Positions 20,176 through 30,239 of a DNA stretch of 64,000 nt are shown here, piece by piece. The position numbers and the translations under genes were made by a program. Below the pieces are notes generated by a model that saw only the letters and a program-made list of their open reading frames with translations, searched no databases and had not been told where the DNA came from. Every line of letters begins with the position of its first letter. Position 1 is the first letter of the stretch. The DNA is from Selaginella moellendorffii (taxonomy: Eukaryota; Streptophyta; Lycopodiopsida; Selaginellales; Selaginellaceae), in the NCBI RefSeq assembly GCF_000143415.4, contig NW_003314350.1:682001-746000 (forward strand), read 5' to 3'.

Positions 20176-21201
20176 TTAAGACCTTTTATCGCTCTTCCTT
20201 CTTCGTTTCTTTGGACGACCATCTTCGACTGGACTTGATTGTCTCGAGTGAGCATGATCCAGTCTATTCTCAACGCGAATGCTGGGAAACGCAGCTTCAA
20301 GGGCACCAAAGAATCTTTTCCATCCCACGTAAACACCCTCGATCACCATCGCAGTGATGTCCCTTGGGACTTCATCGACCGAGCCCTGAGCAATCCGGAA
20401 ACATTCCAGGTAGTCATCCCTGTCCACGAAATCGGGAGCCTTTCGCCAGCTTCCTCCAGCCTTGTCAACCAGAAGAACATTGGGAGAAACCATCGTCACA
20501 CTCTGCAAGATGTGTGCCAGCATGATCCTTCCAGTTCTCCCGTTTCCATCCACAAAGGGATGGATGCTCTCGTACTGGAAGAAGAACCTCCCGCCGAGTT
20601 TCAGTAGCTTCGTGATTTTGTCTTCCTGTGATCTGCTGCCACTGAGAATTTTGCTGAGATCTCTGCTCGTCTTCCTCATGAGACCCCTGAGCGCTGAATC
20701 GATTCTCTCGGGTTTCATGAAGAAATGCTTGCCGTCTTTGGTGTCTACATAGACAACCTCGGATAAGTTCCTCAATCTCCCCGCGATGCTGGGACGAGTG
20801 AAACAAAACATCGACTTGTGAGACTCGAGAAGCAAACCAATCCATCCGCTCCCAAATTTCTCCTCGCCTGGTCGAAAGAACCATGGAACCAGTGCTTGAT
20901 TCAGCCCCCAGACGTTCTTGATTCTCTCGTCACAGTCGTCGTGCATCTCCATATCCAGGACTCCATCCTTGTGAATTGCTTGTTGGGTCTCCTCCAAGGT
21001 ATCAAAGCCTTCGCCCTCGATCTTGTTCACCTGAAAGAGCCATTCTGTGGTGGCTCGAGGTGAGTAAACCTTCGCTGCCCAATCCTTTTCTGGAGCTCCT
21101 AGGTTCTCGTACCTTGAGCACATTCGCGTAATCTCTTCCACCATAGCGCTTGTGCTCATCCCCTTTTGCCGCCAGAAAGGCTTCTCTCTGTACTCCTCCA
21201 T
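20176..21201 (-). CDS. Fic-domain protein (putative AMP/UMP transferase) with basic C-terminus
   Basis: This single exon of 341 codons starts at 21201. The Fic signature HPFVDGNGRTGR is complete at residues 214-225, with catalytic His214 and the Gly/Asn/Arg residues that hold the nucleotide. A VNKIEGE stretch at 58-64 sits where many Fic proteins have the inhibitory (S/T)xxxEG helix; here the Ser/Thr position is Val, so autoinhibition may be altered. The C-terminus RPKKRRRKSDKRS looks like a nuclear localisation signal. Fic enzymes usually attach AMP to hydroxyl groups of proteins. The target is unknown. The lack of introns, in a region where many neighbours have several, would fit a transferred or retroposed gene but proves neither. 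Its 3' end faces the tRNA-Tyr gene 35 bp away. Confidence 0.88.
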   Translation of the reverse strand: MEEYREKPFWRQKGMSTSAMVEEITRMCSRYENLGAPEKDWAAKVYSPRATTEWLFQVNKIEGEGFDTLEETQQAIHKDGVLDMEMHDDCDERIKNVWGLNQALVPWFFRPGEEKFGSGWIGLLLESHKSMFCFTRPSIAGRLRNLSEVVYVDTKDGKHFFMKPERIDSALRGLMRKTSRDLSKILSGSRSQEDKITKLLKLGGRFFFQYESIHPFVDGNGRTGRIMLAHILQSVTMVSPNVLLVDKAGGSWRKAPDFVDRDDYLECFRIAQGSVDEVPRDITAMVIEGVYVGWKRFFGALEAAFPSIRVENRLDHAHSRQSSPVEDGRPKKRRRKSDKRS

Positions 21202-22732
21202 AGCAGACCTAATTGCGTTGCCCTTATTTTGCCAGCTTTTTATAGTTCAAAAGGTTAAAAGTGGAGAATTCCTAATTACATTTTATTACATAAACAATGG
21301 TTTCTCCCATTCTTCTTTTGGTTGGTGCCCTTTATGCTCATTCCATGGACTGGGTAATGTCAGGAGCTAGATCTGCTTGTCACAAAAAGATGATCATTTA
21401 ATAAACATAGAAGGAAGAATAATCAAAAGTAGTAACCTATATAAAAGTTTTTTTTCCCATATAAATGTCAAGTGAGAGCAGGCAAGAATTTATAAAATTT
21501 ATTGGTTCATTGGGGAAATATATAAATTTTTGATCTGTCAGTTCTTAAAGGTATCTGAAGAATCAACTTAGATAAAGATAACAAAAAGCAAATTAAATGT
21601 AGATAATAGTTTCACAAAATTTCCAATAAAAATGAGATAATCTAATCCACAAAAAGGATCTATCATAGGTGTTATAGGTAAATTTTAATTATCATTTAGA
21701 TAATAAGATTACTGTGGGAGAAATATTGTTATTGATGTTCTTTAAAAAATATTATATTTTTTGAATTTGTCTTAAAAAATACATTAGTTTAATAACTTAT
21801 TAACTAGTTTTTATATCATGAATAAAATATCTTTAATCTATTATCATAAAATATATTCAATTTAGCTATTATTCTAGAATTTTAGAAAAATTTAATTTGC
21901 CTTTGCCAATTCAAAAGTTTAAAATGCTCATGTATCTATATAAACTAGTAATATAGAAAAAGTAATTGTATAAGGATTTAGTATCTTTTTACTTAATGTA
22001 CCTTTATAATTTTTTAATTTTTTGTGGAAGACTATATCTTTTAAAAATATTCCAGATTATTATTTTAAAAACTCATATGATATAATGAATAGTTAGAAAA
22101 GAATGATTTTAAAAAAAGTTCAGCTGAAACTCATTGCCTAAAATATTGACACTTCACAAAGGTTTTTAAAATTTTTTTAATAAAGAACATAAAAGTTAAT
22201 TAGAAATTTTGATTATTGAGTTTTTCTGTTTAATAATTATTTATATTTTATTAATATAGGAAAATAGTTATTGACATCAAAACATTAATAAAAGTTTACA
22301 ATAGATTTTAAAGAGGAAAAAAATATAAAATACTTTAATCTATTATGTTCACTAATTCGAAGAAAGCCCACAAGACAAAATAATGTTCACCACGGCTCTG
22401 GAACTAAAACAAACATCAAGTAATATAGATAATATATTTTTAAAAAGTATTATTATTTTTATTCAAAAGAGATGTTAATACTAATATTCATATTCCATGA
22501 GATAATATTCATCAAATTGAAAAACATTAATTTCAATTACATTTTTTTTGGAAGATCTTTTAGAAAAAAAAGATAATTGAGAATCACATTTTTATTAGGA
22601 TTGTTTATTCGTAATAAATTTAACTCACTACTCTGGAAATTAACTACATCACATAAAGTAGTATATGACAAGTTGAAATGTTCTTTACTTTGTTTTTCAG
22701 AAAATGTGAAAGTTCACACGAAAGGACAGATC
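21202..22732. other. AT-rich intergenic DNA, about 1.5 kb
   Basis: Strongly AT-rich with poly-A/T runs and no frame of note. It includes the 3' flank of the carrier gene at its right end. Nothing nameable is visible. Confidence 0.5.
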
Positions 22733-23638
22733 TCAAAAATCCTTGAGCATCTCCTTGGTTTGCTCCAGCGTGATGAAGAGCACAACCGCAAATGGACCTT
22801 GCCGAGCAAAGCACGGAAGCAACCCCTTGTACAACGCAAGCACTCCCTCCGACCGGATCGTCTTCATGGCACAATCGATAGCATTCCTGTAAGGCGGCGT
22901 CTTCCCAAACACCACCTTCATGTTCATCACCCTCGTCTTGATCACGTCGATCGGCTCCGACACCACCGACGTGAGAAACCCCGACGTCAAGCTCGCCACC
23001 AGGTGCGTGGCGATGCCCTCGTTGGTGATCTTGTAAAACGCCAGCGTCTCCTTGACATGGTCGTAGCTCGCAAGCTGCACCGCGGTGACGATCATCGCCC
23101 TCTGGACCGTGAGAGAGGAGCCCCTCCACAGCGACAGGATCCCCTCGTTTCTCACCATCTGGGAGAGAGCGTCGAAAGCGTTCCTGTAGCTCCTGCGTTC
23201 TTTCGCCGGGAGCCTACCGTCGGCTTGCATTCTCACCATGACAACGTCCGCGGGATTTCCAGCTGCGGCACCGATCCCTCCGGCGATCAGAGCAGCAGCA
23301 ACCTTCTGAAAGAGTGGAAGATCCGCACCACCTACAACTCCGCCACCCGAGCCACTATCGCCGCTCAACCTGTGCTTGAGCATGTCGTAAATCCCCAGCC
23401 TCGTCGAGGCGTATAGAGTCTGTCTCAGCATTGCCGCTGACACACCAGCGTAGAGTCCTGCAAATCCTTCTGCCCGGACGAGCTTCGCTCCCATCACGAA
23501 TGGATTCATGTAGCTTTCCTGCATCTTTCCCTGTTCTCCCTGGAGCTGCATTCTGACTTTGATCAAATCTAGCGGATGCGTCGACACTCCTGCTACTACT
23601 GAAGCTATCCAGCCTTCCACAAAGCCTTTCCATCCCAT
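22733..23638 (-). CDS. DIC: Mitochondrial dicarboxylate carrier (DIC/UCP5-like)
   Basis: A single exon of 301 residues shows the three-fold mitochondrial carrier repeat with motifs HPLDLIKVRMQ, NPADVVMVRMQ and EPIDVIKTRVM, about 100 residues apart. The N-terminus MGWKGFVEGWIASVVAG closely resembles plant DIC1-3 (once called UCP4-6). Those proteins exchange malate, oxaloacetate and succinate for phosphate or sulfate across the inner membrane. The second motif has Val where many carriers have a charged residue, as I recall for plant DICs too. The gene lies 150 bp downstream of TRM1 on the same strand. Confidence 0.92.
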   Translation of the reverse strand: MGWKGFVEGWIASVVAGVSTHPLDLIKVRMQLQGEQGKMQESYMNPFVMGAKLVRAEGFAGLYAGVSAAMLRQTLYASTRLGIYDMLKHRLSGDSGSGGGVVGGADLPLFQKVAAALIAGGIGAAAGNPADVVMVRMQADGRLPAKERRSYRNAFDALSQMVRNEGILSLWRGSSLTVQRAMIVTAVQLASYDHVKETLAFYKITNEGIATHLVASLTSGFLTSVVSEPIDVIKTRVMNMKVVFGKTPPYRNAIDCAMKTIRSEGVLALYKGLLPCFARQGPFAVVLFITLEQTKEMLKDF

Positions 23639-23790
23639 TCTCTCTACGCCAACCAGAGCCCTATTTCACAACTGTCGAGACCACCTCAATGGGAAGCGTT
23701 TTTCCGTGTGGGAATCGCGAGGCCATAGATCTACGGCTGCGAAACCTTGTCAGTTTATTAAACTCAAAAAATCGTACCTTTGGTACCGCG

Positions 23791-26102
23791 TTACAACCCG
23801 GCCTCTTTCTGCTTGTCGTCGCTCTCGGCTGGATTCTCAAAACTCTTGCCTTCGGTGGCGGTGTTGAGGAGGTTGCCATGCTTGGGCTTGATGTGCCGGC
23901 CTGCACGAACTTTTGGTCCCCAGTTCTCTTCTGGATTGGGAAGGAACCGGGCAACGCCTTTCATTTGTGCCTTGCTTTGAGCACCACGAGCTCGAGAGAA
24001 GTCCGCCTGGAGCACACGAAGAGTTCATTAACAAAAATCTCGCTTGAGCTAAAAAATCTACGAAGCACCTGTAATTTAGCTTCCTTGCTTAAAATAATGG
24101 TTCCGGGAGTTTCTTCCTTTTGAGCTTTGACGGGGTGTTCTTTGACCTGCATACGACTTGTAAGAAACAAGAGCGAGAGAAAAGAGAGAGAGAGAGAGAG
24201 GAGCTCACCCAACAGCGCATGATATCCCATATCACTTCCATAGGCGCGTCAGTTTTGAAACCAAGAGGGGAGGCATGGGTTCCCGAGATGCGGTAGCCAG
24301 CATTCAAAACGGCAGAGCGGAAGACTATAGCCGAAGGAGGTGTACACTTGAGCGTTGCGCTCAATTCATGGATGCTCAGATAAAGTGGTACGTCTATTAA
24401 TTCCTGCAAAAACACGCGCCAGTTATACTTTTGACTTCAAAAGCAAAATACTTTACCTCCGACACACTTGTTAGTATGCTATGAATTTTGTCAAACGCGG
24501 GATATCGCTTTTTTGCTTCACAAACTTGGGAAAGAATCGCGGATACCCATTCTGTGTCGTGAATAGGAGCGGCCCACATTGGTCCACCCATGTTGAAGTT
24601 TTTGCCACAGTGCTCACACTGCTGTTGTACAGTAGGCCCCAGACCAGGTAAATATCGAGTGCTGTTGTTCTTCATCACCAAAAAAAAGAAAGAAGTGTCA
24701 AATACAAAAGAATTGCGTCGATAGTACCTTCTGCACAATTCGACCCAAGGGTTGCAGGCAGAAATTGTCACATCCAACGCATTGATATACGTAAGCAAGC
24801 TTGCTGGGTGTTTGCTTCATTGCATTTGCCGATCTGTATGGTGCACAGATTCACATCAACTTAAACGATACGAGAGCTACTTACGTATATATGCGCACAA
24901 AAACTCTAATGTAAAAATCCACCGAAAGAGAAAGTACTGGTACTATATGTCTTTTGTATCTGTTGGCATGACTCTGAAGCTCAAACGTTAGAATAAAAAT
25001 GTTACAAACAATAAGAAGACCACGAACCTCGATAGTCGCCAATAAAATTCGAAGAGCCATTTCATGACAATACTTTGCACGAAGAGAATAGCTCCCATAC
25101 CTGTGACAACAAACATAAATACACATATATACTTGAATAAGCCCGTGAAGCATACTTGGAGTAGCAGACTTCTCCATTGTTACCACATAAGACAGCCATG
25201 TCAGTGGCAGTGCACATGAGCATGCCACCATCGGCGATTGTCTGAACCGCAGAGTCCAGAAAAATCGATGGCGAGCCGTATGGATCCAAATCAACCTGCA
25301 CAGCTTTATAGAGCGCCGCATTCACCTGATGCAAAACTTACCACATCGAACTGTTTCTCATGAGTAAGCATATAAACCCGTGAATCAGCTTGCTGAGCTT
25401 CTACTTTAGATGCAGCAACAGATCCGTTCAGCTTGATATTTCTGGCGCATGCTTCCACCGCAACTGCGAAATAAAAACGCTCAAACACCTCTCATGTAGC
25501 ACATAGTGGAAGCCTTACCTTTGTCACTGTCGAGCGCAAGCACGGAGGCAATACCTTCGACTTCTCGGGCATATCTCAAAGCGCGCAATCCCGAAGCTGC
25601 TAGAGCCTAGAGAGAACAAAAATTAAGAGAAAAAATAAACCAAGTCCGAGAAACAATGTACCTCGAGCACACGAATCGGCTTCGCGATGTTATTTTCAGA
25701 GCTAGAGGTCGCCTCCACTTTGGTAGAAGTTTCACCAGCACTACCATTAACTTCGACGACTTCTTCAGTCGCGGCCTTTGAATTCCTAGCTTTGATAGCA
25801 GCTTGTCTCGCAATGTGCTCCTCCTGACGCTTAGCTATAAACGATCGAAGCACCGCAATGGACATATCTCGGTTGACAACCTGGTAGAAGAACACACCGC
25901 TAAATCAAAGAAGAAAAAAAAACATATCACTTACTTGCGTCTTGTTGTAAAACACATCGTTCCCATGCTGTAGAATTTCCGCGTCGCCCTCTCGGAGAAT
26001 TCGATACTCCGACACATCCACCTTGTGCTTGGTGTCCGGCGGTGCAGCTCCATTCCCATCCCTCTTGCGCTTCCCATTGTCCGCCACAGCCGGCTCTTCC
26101 AT
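23791..26102 (-). CDS. TRM1: tRNA (guanine26-N2)-dimethyltransferase TRM1, 12 exons
   Basis: Exons from the 5' end are 26102-25935, 25880-25662, 25606-25519, 25463-25342, 25295-25156, 25100-25028, 24973-24885, 24833-24728, 24669-24457, 24403-24209, 24146-24069 and 24006-23791. Phases close exactly to 568 residues. Landmarks are an N-terminal basic stretch GKRKRD, the SAM-site sequence [30 protein letters not shown], two CxxC pairs (CVGC, CEHC) and [18 protein letters not shown]1 makes m2,2G at position 26 of nuclear and often organellar tRNAs. Telo-box motifs (26135-26144 and about 26150-26158) lie in the leader. Confidence 0.93.
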
Positions 26103-26153
26103 CTCGCCGCGAGAGTAAAGCCCTAGGCTTCCTTAAACCCTAAAGGAGGAACC

Positions 26154-27800
26154 CTAAAACAGGGCACGGTTAAGAAGATCAACGACACAGCTATAGTTTT
26201 CGAGGCTAATGAGAATACCATAGTCTGGAGCGATCGATTGTGCGATCTGGACGCCGTGATCCAGGAGACCAAAGTGGCTGCAGCAAGAGATCACGCTTGA
26301 GAAGGAGATGGAGTCTGGATTTACCCCGAGCTGCTGCATTCTCCGGAAGATCTCGAGGGTGCTATCGCCAGAGCGCCGAGATGTTGCTCCGATCAACGCA
26401 TTCCACGATGATAGATTTAAATCCTCCTTCTTTCCCATGAAGTCGAAGAGGAGCGCGGCCGATTCGATGTCGCCGTTTGAGCTCAGAGTGTGGATCAGCG
26501 CGTCGCCAACGACACGATCGATCGACAAGTTCCAATCGCGAGCTACACCAAGAACAGCATGCATCGTCGTCAGTTCTTGAGACTGGAGCAAACTTACGAG
26601 CGTGATCCGGTCCGGAGCTTCGCCAAGTTGCTGCATTCTCCACAAAAGCTCCACAGCTCGATGATCGTGATGGTAGTTTTGTACAAACGCTGCGATCAAA
26701 GTGTTCCAGCTCACAATGTCCCTGTGGATCATCTCGTCAAAAACCATCACCGCGTCGTCCAAACTCTCACACTTACCATACACACTCAAGAGACTGTTCG
26801 CGATTTCCGTGTTGGATTCAAGCAGGCTCTCACGGATCCAGCCATGGATCTTCTTCGCAGCCCGGAGATTCGATGGTCCTGCCAAGAGTTTCAGAATGGC
26901 AAGAAACGTGATCCTGTTTGGAGACAAACCTTCAAGCAGCATGGCTTGGAAACACCGGAGAGCGCAGTGTTCTTCTTGCTGGAGGCCGATCATCAGATTC
27001 CATGAAACTAAGTCTCGGTTCTTCATCTCCCGGAAGATCACGCCAGCATCGTCTAGGCAGCCACACCTCGCAAACATACTGAGAAGAGCGTTAGAAACAA
27101 TAGCATGGGCTTGGAAGCCACTCTCGAGAATGTGAGCGTGAAGGAGCCTACCATGGTCGATCGAAGAACACGAGCTTAAAGCCGTGACGAAAGTGATGCC
27201 ATTGGGTTTGATCCCGAGCAGCTGCATCGTCTCGTATAGCTCTAGCGCGTCGCTGGAATGCCCACACCGGGCATACGACGCTAGCATGGAATTCCAAGCG
27301 GCTACCGCGGATGAATGATCGCCTTGCGCAAAAAAGATTTCTTCCGCGCGATCCACCCGGTTGAATCTGCCATACATGTGAATGAGCGCTACATAGACGA
27401 AAATATCCACCGCGAACCTGGATTCGTCGATCCAGGAGTGGATCGCTTCTCCTAGCTCGAGCCTGTGGCAGGCCTTGAGAACGATCGAAGCGGCGACTCG
27501 ATCGAGCAGGATTCCTTCGCTCAGCATCCGCCTCAGCGAAAGAAACGCCGCTTCCATCTGGCCTTTCTTGGCGTGCTCCGCAAATAGACGGGTCCAGAAC
27601 ACGAGATTTTCTTGTGGACTGCCGATCTCATGCCCGCATTCTAGCCCAGAGGAGTGATTCAAGCGGCCGGAGGGGAGATCGCGGCCAGAATCTAGAGCTG
27701 AGAGGAATGCTACCTTGTCTGGAGTGGAGCGATCGCGGAAGAGCCTCAGCGCCCGGGCAATCTCATACCCTAGACCAGGAGCTTGGCTTTTTCCCTCCAT
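26154..27800 (-). CDS. PPR protein, PLS type without DYW end
   Basis: The frame is open from 27881, but the first ATG with sensible context is at 27800, giving 548 residues beginning MEGKSQAPGL. Repeats alternate in P, L and S lengths and carry typical phrases such as SWNLMIG, VSWNTLIAAF and GHSSDALELYETM. The protein stops at VDLLNRALF, where related proteins enter the E domain, so it may be naturally short or truncated. A role on organelle transcripts is inferred from the family. Its start codon is 39 bp from that of the divergent PPR-DYW gene. Confidence 0.82.
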   Translation of the reverse strand: MEGKSQAPGLGYEIARALRLFRDRSTPDKVAFLSALDSGRDLPSGRLNHSSGLECGHEIGSPQENLVFWTRLFAEHAKKGQMEAAFLSLRRMLSEGILLDRVAASIVLKACHRLELGEAIHSWIDESRFAVDIFVYVALIHMYGRFNRVDRAEEIFFAQGDHSSAVAAWNSMLASYARCGHSSDALELYETMQLLGIKPNGITFVTALSSCSSIDHGRLLHAHILESGFQAHAIVSNALLSMFARCGCLDDAGVIFREMKNRDLVSWNLMIGLQQEEHCALRCFQAMLLEGLSPNRITFLAILKLLAGPSNLRAAKKIHGWIRESLLESNTEIANSLLSVYGKCESLDDAVMVFDEMIHRDIVSWNTLIAAFVQNYHHDHRAVELLWRMQQLGEAPDRITLVSLLQSQELTTMHAVLGVARDWNLSIDRVVGDALIHTLSSNGDIESAALLFDFMGKKEDLNLSSWNALIGATSRRSGDSTLEIFRRMQQLGVNPDSISFSSVISCCSHFGLLDHGVQIAQSIAPDYGILISLENYSCVVDLLNRALF

Positions 27801-27839
27801 TTTTTTCGATACTCTCAAGAACCCTAGAAATATTTGGCT
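27801..27839. promoter_or_regulatory. 39-bp gap between two divergent PPR start codons
   Basis: Minus-strand ATG at 27800 and plus-strand ATG at 27840. The gap carries AACCCTAG (27820-27827), a telo-box-like motif. Transcripts of the two genes must overlap at their 5' ends unless transcription starts inside the gap. Confidence 0.6.
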
Positions 27840-29642
27840 ATGGATGGGGTAGTAATCGGGAGTAGCGCCACGCATCTTCATTCCAAATCGGTGAGCTCCA
27901 GCTCGGGATTCCTCCGCCTAAAGCAGCAGTTAGGTCTTGCCGATTCGCCGCTCGCGGAGAACACCGACGGCTACGCATTTCTCGTCCGGAGGTGCTCGCA
28001 GGCGGGATCGCTCTCTCTCGGCCGCCAGATTCACGCGGAGTTCCTGGCCAGCGCGCTGCTGGATCGATCCCACACCTTCGTCAACAATCTCCTGGTTCAC
28101 ATGTATGGGAGATTTGGGAGCGTGGAAGAGGCCTGGATCGTCTTCAACGGGATTCCTCGCCGGAACGAGTTCTCGTGGAACATCATGATGGCAGCGCTTC
28201 TCCACAACAGGGATCCCTCACAGGTCTTGGATCTCTACGAGAGAATGGGCGTGGAAGGCGTCGCGATGGACAGCTTTGCATTCTCCACAGTTCTAAGCGC
28301 GTGCTCGAGCCTGGGAGATCTGGATCAAGGCAGGAAGATTCACGAACAGATCAAACTCTCCGGTCGCAAGCTCAACACCATCGTCACCACGGCTCTCTTT
28401 GACATGTATGCCAAGTGTGGTAGCCTGGAAGAAGCTAGCAGTGTTTTCTCCTCGATGCAAAGGAAGGACCGAGTGGCTTGGAACGCCATGCTTGCTGCGT
28501 ATGCCGAGAACGGGCATGGCAAGGAGACACTAGAGCTCTACTGGAGAATGGACTGCGAAGGTGTGAGGCCGGATAAGTTCACTTTCTCTAGTGTTCTTGA
28601 CGCTTGTGCTGATCTCGGGGCTCTCGCAGTGGGAAAATCCGTCCACCAACGAGCTACTGGCTACGACTTCGACGTGATTTTTAGCACTGCGCTGTTCAAC
28701 ATGTACTCCAGGTGTGGGAGCTTGGAGGACGTGAAGCTGATCTTTGAAACGCTGTCTAGAGGAGACGTTGTTTCATGGAGCGCCGTGATCTTGGCGTATG
28801 CCCGGACCGGGCATGGTCGGAAGGCACTGGAGCTGTTTCGCGACATGAATCTGGAAGGTGTGTGTCCTAACGATGTGACTCTCACCAGCATTTTGCATGC
28901 TTGCTCTCACACCGGTTTGCTGCATGATGCCAGGAGTTACTTTCTCACCATGAGCGACGACCACGGTATCAAGCAGACTCTAGAGCTCTGGGTTTGCATG
29001 GTGGATTCGTTGGGACGAGCAGGAAGGCTGAAAGACGCGGAAGAACTTGTAAGGACCATGCCGCTCTATCCGGATTTCATCGCCTGGATGACACTGCTGG
29101 GAGCTTGCAAGCTTCACAGGAACTTGGAACAGGGGCCTCGGGTCGCAGAGGAGGCACTGGAAATGCTACCGGAGAGTGCTTCTCCTTACGTGGTCCTCTT
29201 GAGCATGTACGCTCTCGCTGGCAAACACGACGAAGCCAAACGAGTGAGAAGAGCCATGGAAGAGCGGGGGATGAAAAAAGCATCCGGTCGAAGCTACATC
29301 GAAGTCGGAAACAAAGTTCACGAGTTCGTGGAAGGAGAAGCTTCTTTTCATCCAAAGACTCAGGCCATCAGAAATCTTCTTCAGGAGTTACATGACGTTA
29401 ATGCTCAGGAGGAAAGTGATCCATCGTCCGACCACTCTGAGAGGCTGGCGATTGGCTTCGGACTGCTGAGTACCAAACAGGGAACGCCACTGCGAGTCGT
29501 GAGCAACCTCAGTGTGTGTCCCGACTGCCACACCGCGGTGAAGAACATCTCCAAGCTCACGAAAAGAGAGATCACTGTCCGAGACTTCAGCCGCTACCAT
29601 GTCTTCCGCGATGGATCCTGTACGTGCAACGATTGCTGGTGA
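27840..29642 (+). CDS. PPR-DYW organelle RNA-editing protein ending in DCW
   Basis: The true ATG is 27840, giving 600 residues in one exon. PLS repeats cover residues about 40-390, then an E region (TLLGACKLHRNLEQG, YVVLLSMYALAGK). A deaminase-like DYW domain follows with the zinc/catalytic HSERLA, the cluster CPDCHTAVKNIS, and the tail DGSCTCNDCW. The last three residues are DCW instead of DYW. Such proteins convert C to U in organelle RNA. The HxE and CxxCH residues needed for deamination are all present. Confidence 0.93.
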   Translation: MDGVVIGSSATHLHSKSVSSSSGFLRLKQQLGLADSPLAENTDGYAFLVRRCSQAGSLSLGRQIHAEFLASALLDRSHTFVNNLLVHMYGRFGSVEEAWIVFNGIPRRNEFSWNIMMAALLHNRDPSQVLDLYERMGVEGVAMDSFAFSTVLSACSSLGDLDQGRKIHEQIKLSGRKLNTIVTTALFDMYAKCGSLEEASSVFSSMQRKDRVAWNAMLAAYAENGHGKETLELYWRMDCEGVRPDKFTFSSVLDACADLGALAVGKSVHQRATGYDFDVIFSTALFNMYSRCGSLEDVKLIFETLSRGDVVSWSAVILAYARTGHGRKALELFRDMNLEGVCPNDVTLTSILHACSHTGLLHDARSYFLTMSDDHGIKQTLELWVCMVDSLGRAGRLKDAEELVRTMPLYPDFIAWMTLLGACKLHRNLEQGPRVAEEALEMLPESASPYVVLLSMYALAGKHDEAKRVRRAMEERGMKKASGRSYIEVGNKVHEFVEGEASFHPKTQAIRNLLQELHDVNAQEESDPSSDHSERLAIGFGLLSTKQGTPLRVVSNLSVCPDCHTAVKNISKLTKREITVRDFSRYHVFRDGSCTCNDCW

Positions 29643-30239
29643 CCACCTCCATTTTCCTCCCTCAGAATCACAGGTTTGCAAAATTATTTTTCAACTCTCT
29701 AATGCTACTAAGCTCTTTTTTTTTCCAGGACTTCGTGCAAAGCAGAACCAGCTCGTTTCTTTCTATACTTCTTTCTCTTTGTAAGGATATGTATTGTGTT
29801 TCTTCTTGATTAGTTCTAACTCTTTGCTTCTTTTCTCAAGCGTCAGGTTTGCAAGCCTTTGTTTTTTCTGCCACTTCTTTAAGGTTTGCAGAGCTCTAGT
29901 CTTAACTCTTGGTTTTCCAGGAAGCTCTCCTAGTTCGTGCAAAGAGGAACCAGCTCTCGTTTCATTTCTCCTTCGTCGTGAGGTAACCTTGCTTCCTTGC
30001 TTCAAATCAAAGTGGTGAATATTCGTGTTTCATCTGTCCAGGATTCGAACTGACCGAGTTAGGGTTGACGCAAAAAAGAGCCCTGTCTTTTGGGGTGACG
30101 TGTATGAGCGGAGGGCGGTTGGCGGCAAGGCAGCAGCGCGAAGCAAAGGTGAGCGCTTTTTCTTTTTAGCAATCGTAGCATGGCACTCTCTAAAAGTCGC
30201 GTTTTTTAGGCACATTGTGCGTGGAATGGAGAATGTAGC
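29643..30239 (+). promoter_or_regulatory. Leader of the ubiquitin protease gene, with local duplication and probable 5'UTR intron
   Basis: Two imperfect copies of a segment containing TTCGTGCAAAG.GGAACCAGCTC-like sequence lie near 29730-29765 and 29930-29970, a roughly 200-bp tandem duplication. A GTGAGC...TTTTTTAG intron is likely at 30148-30209. A TTAGGGTT motif is at 30059-30066. A five-codon upstream frame (ATG at 30225) ends in a TGA that overlaps the main ATG. Confidence 0.45.

Noticed and set aside
22577-23416. 279-codon plus-strand frame
   Set aside because: It is the antisense shadow of the dicarboxylate carrier gene, which has three clear carrier motifs.
27840-27842. Start of the PPR-DYW gene at 27834
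   Set aside because: 27834 is TTG; the first ATG is 27840.
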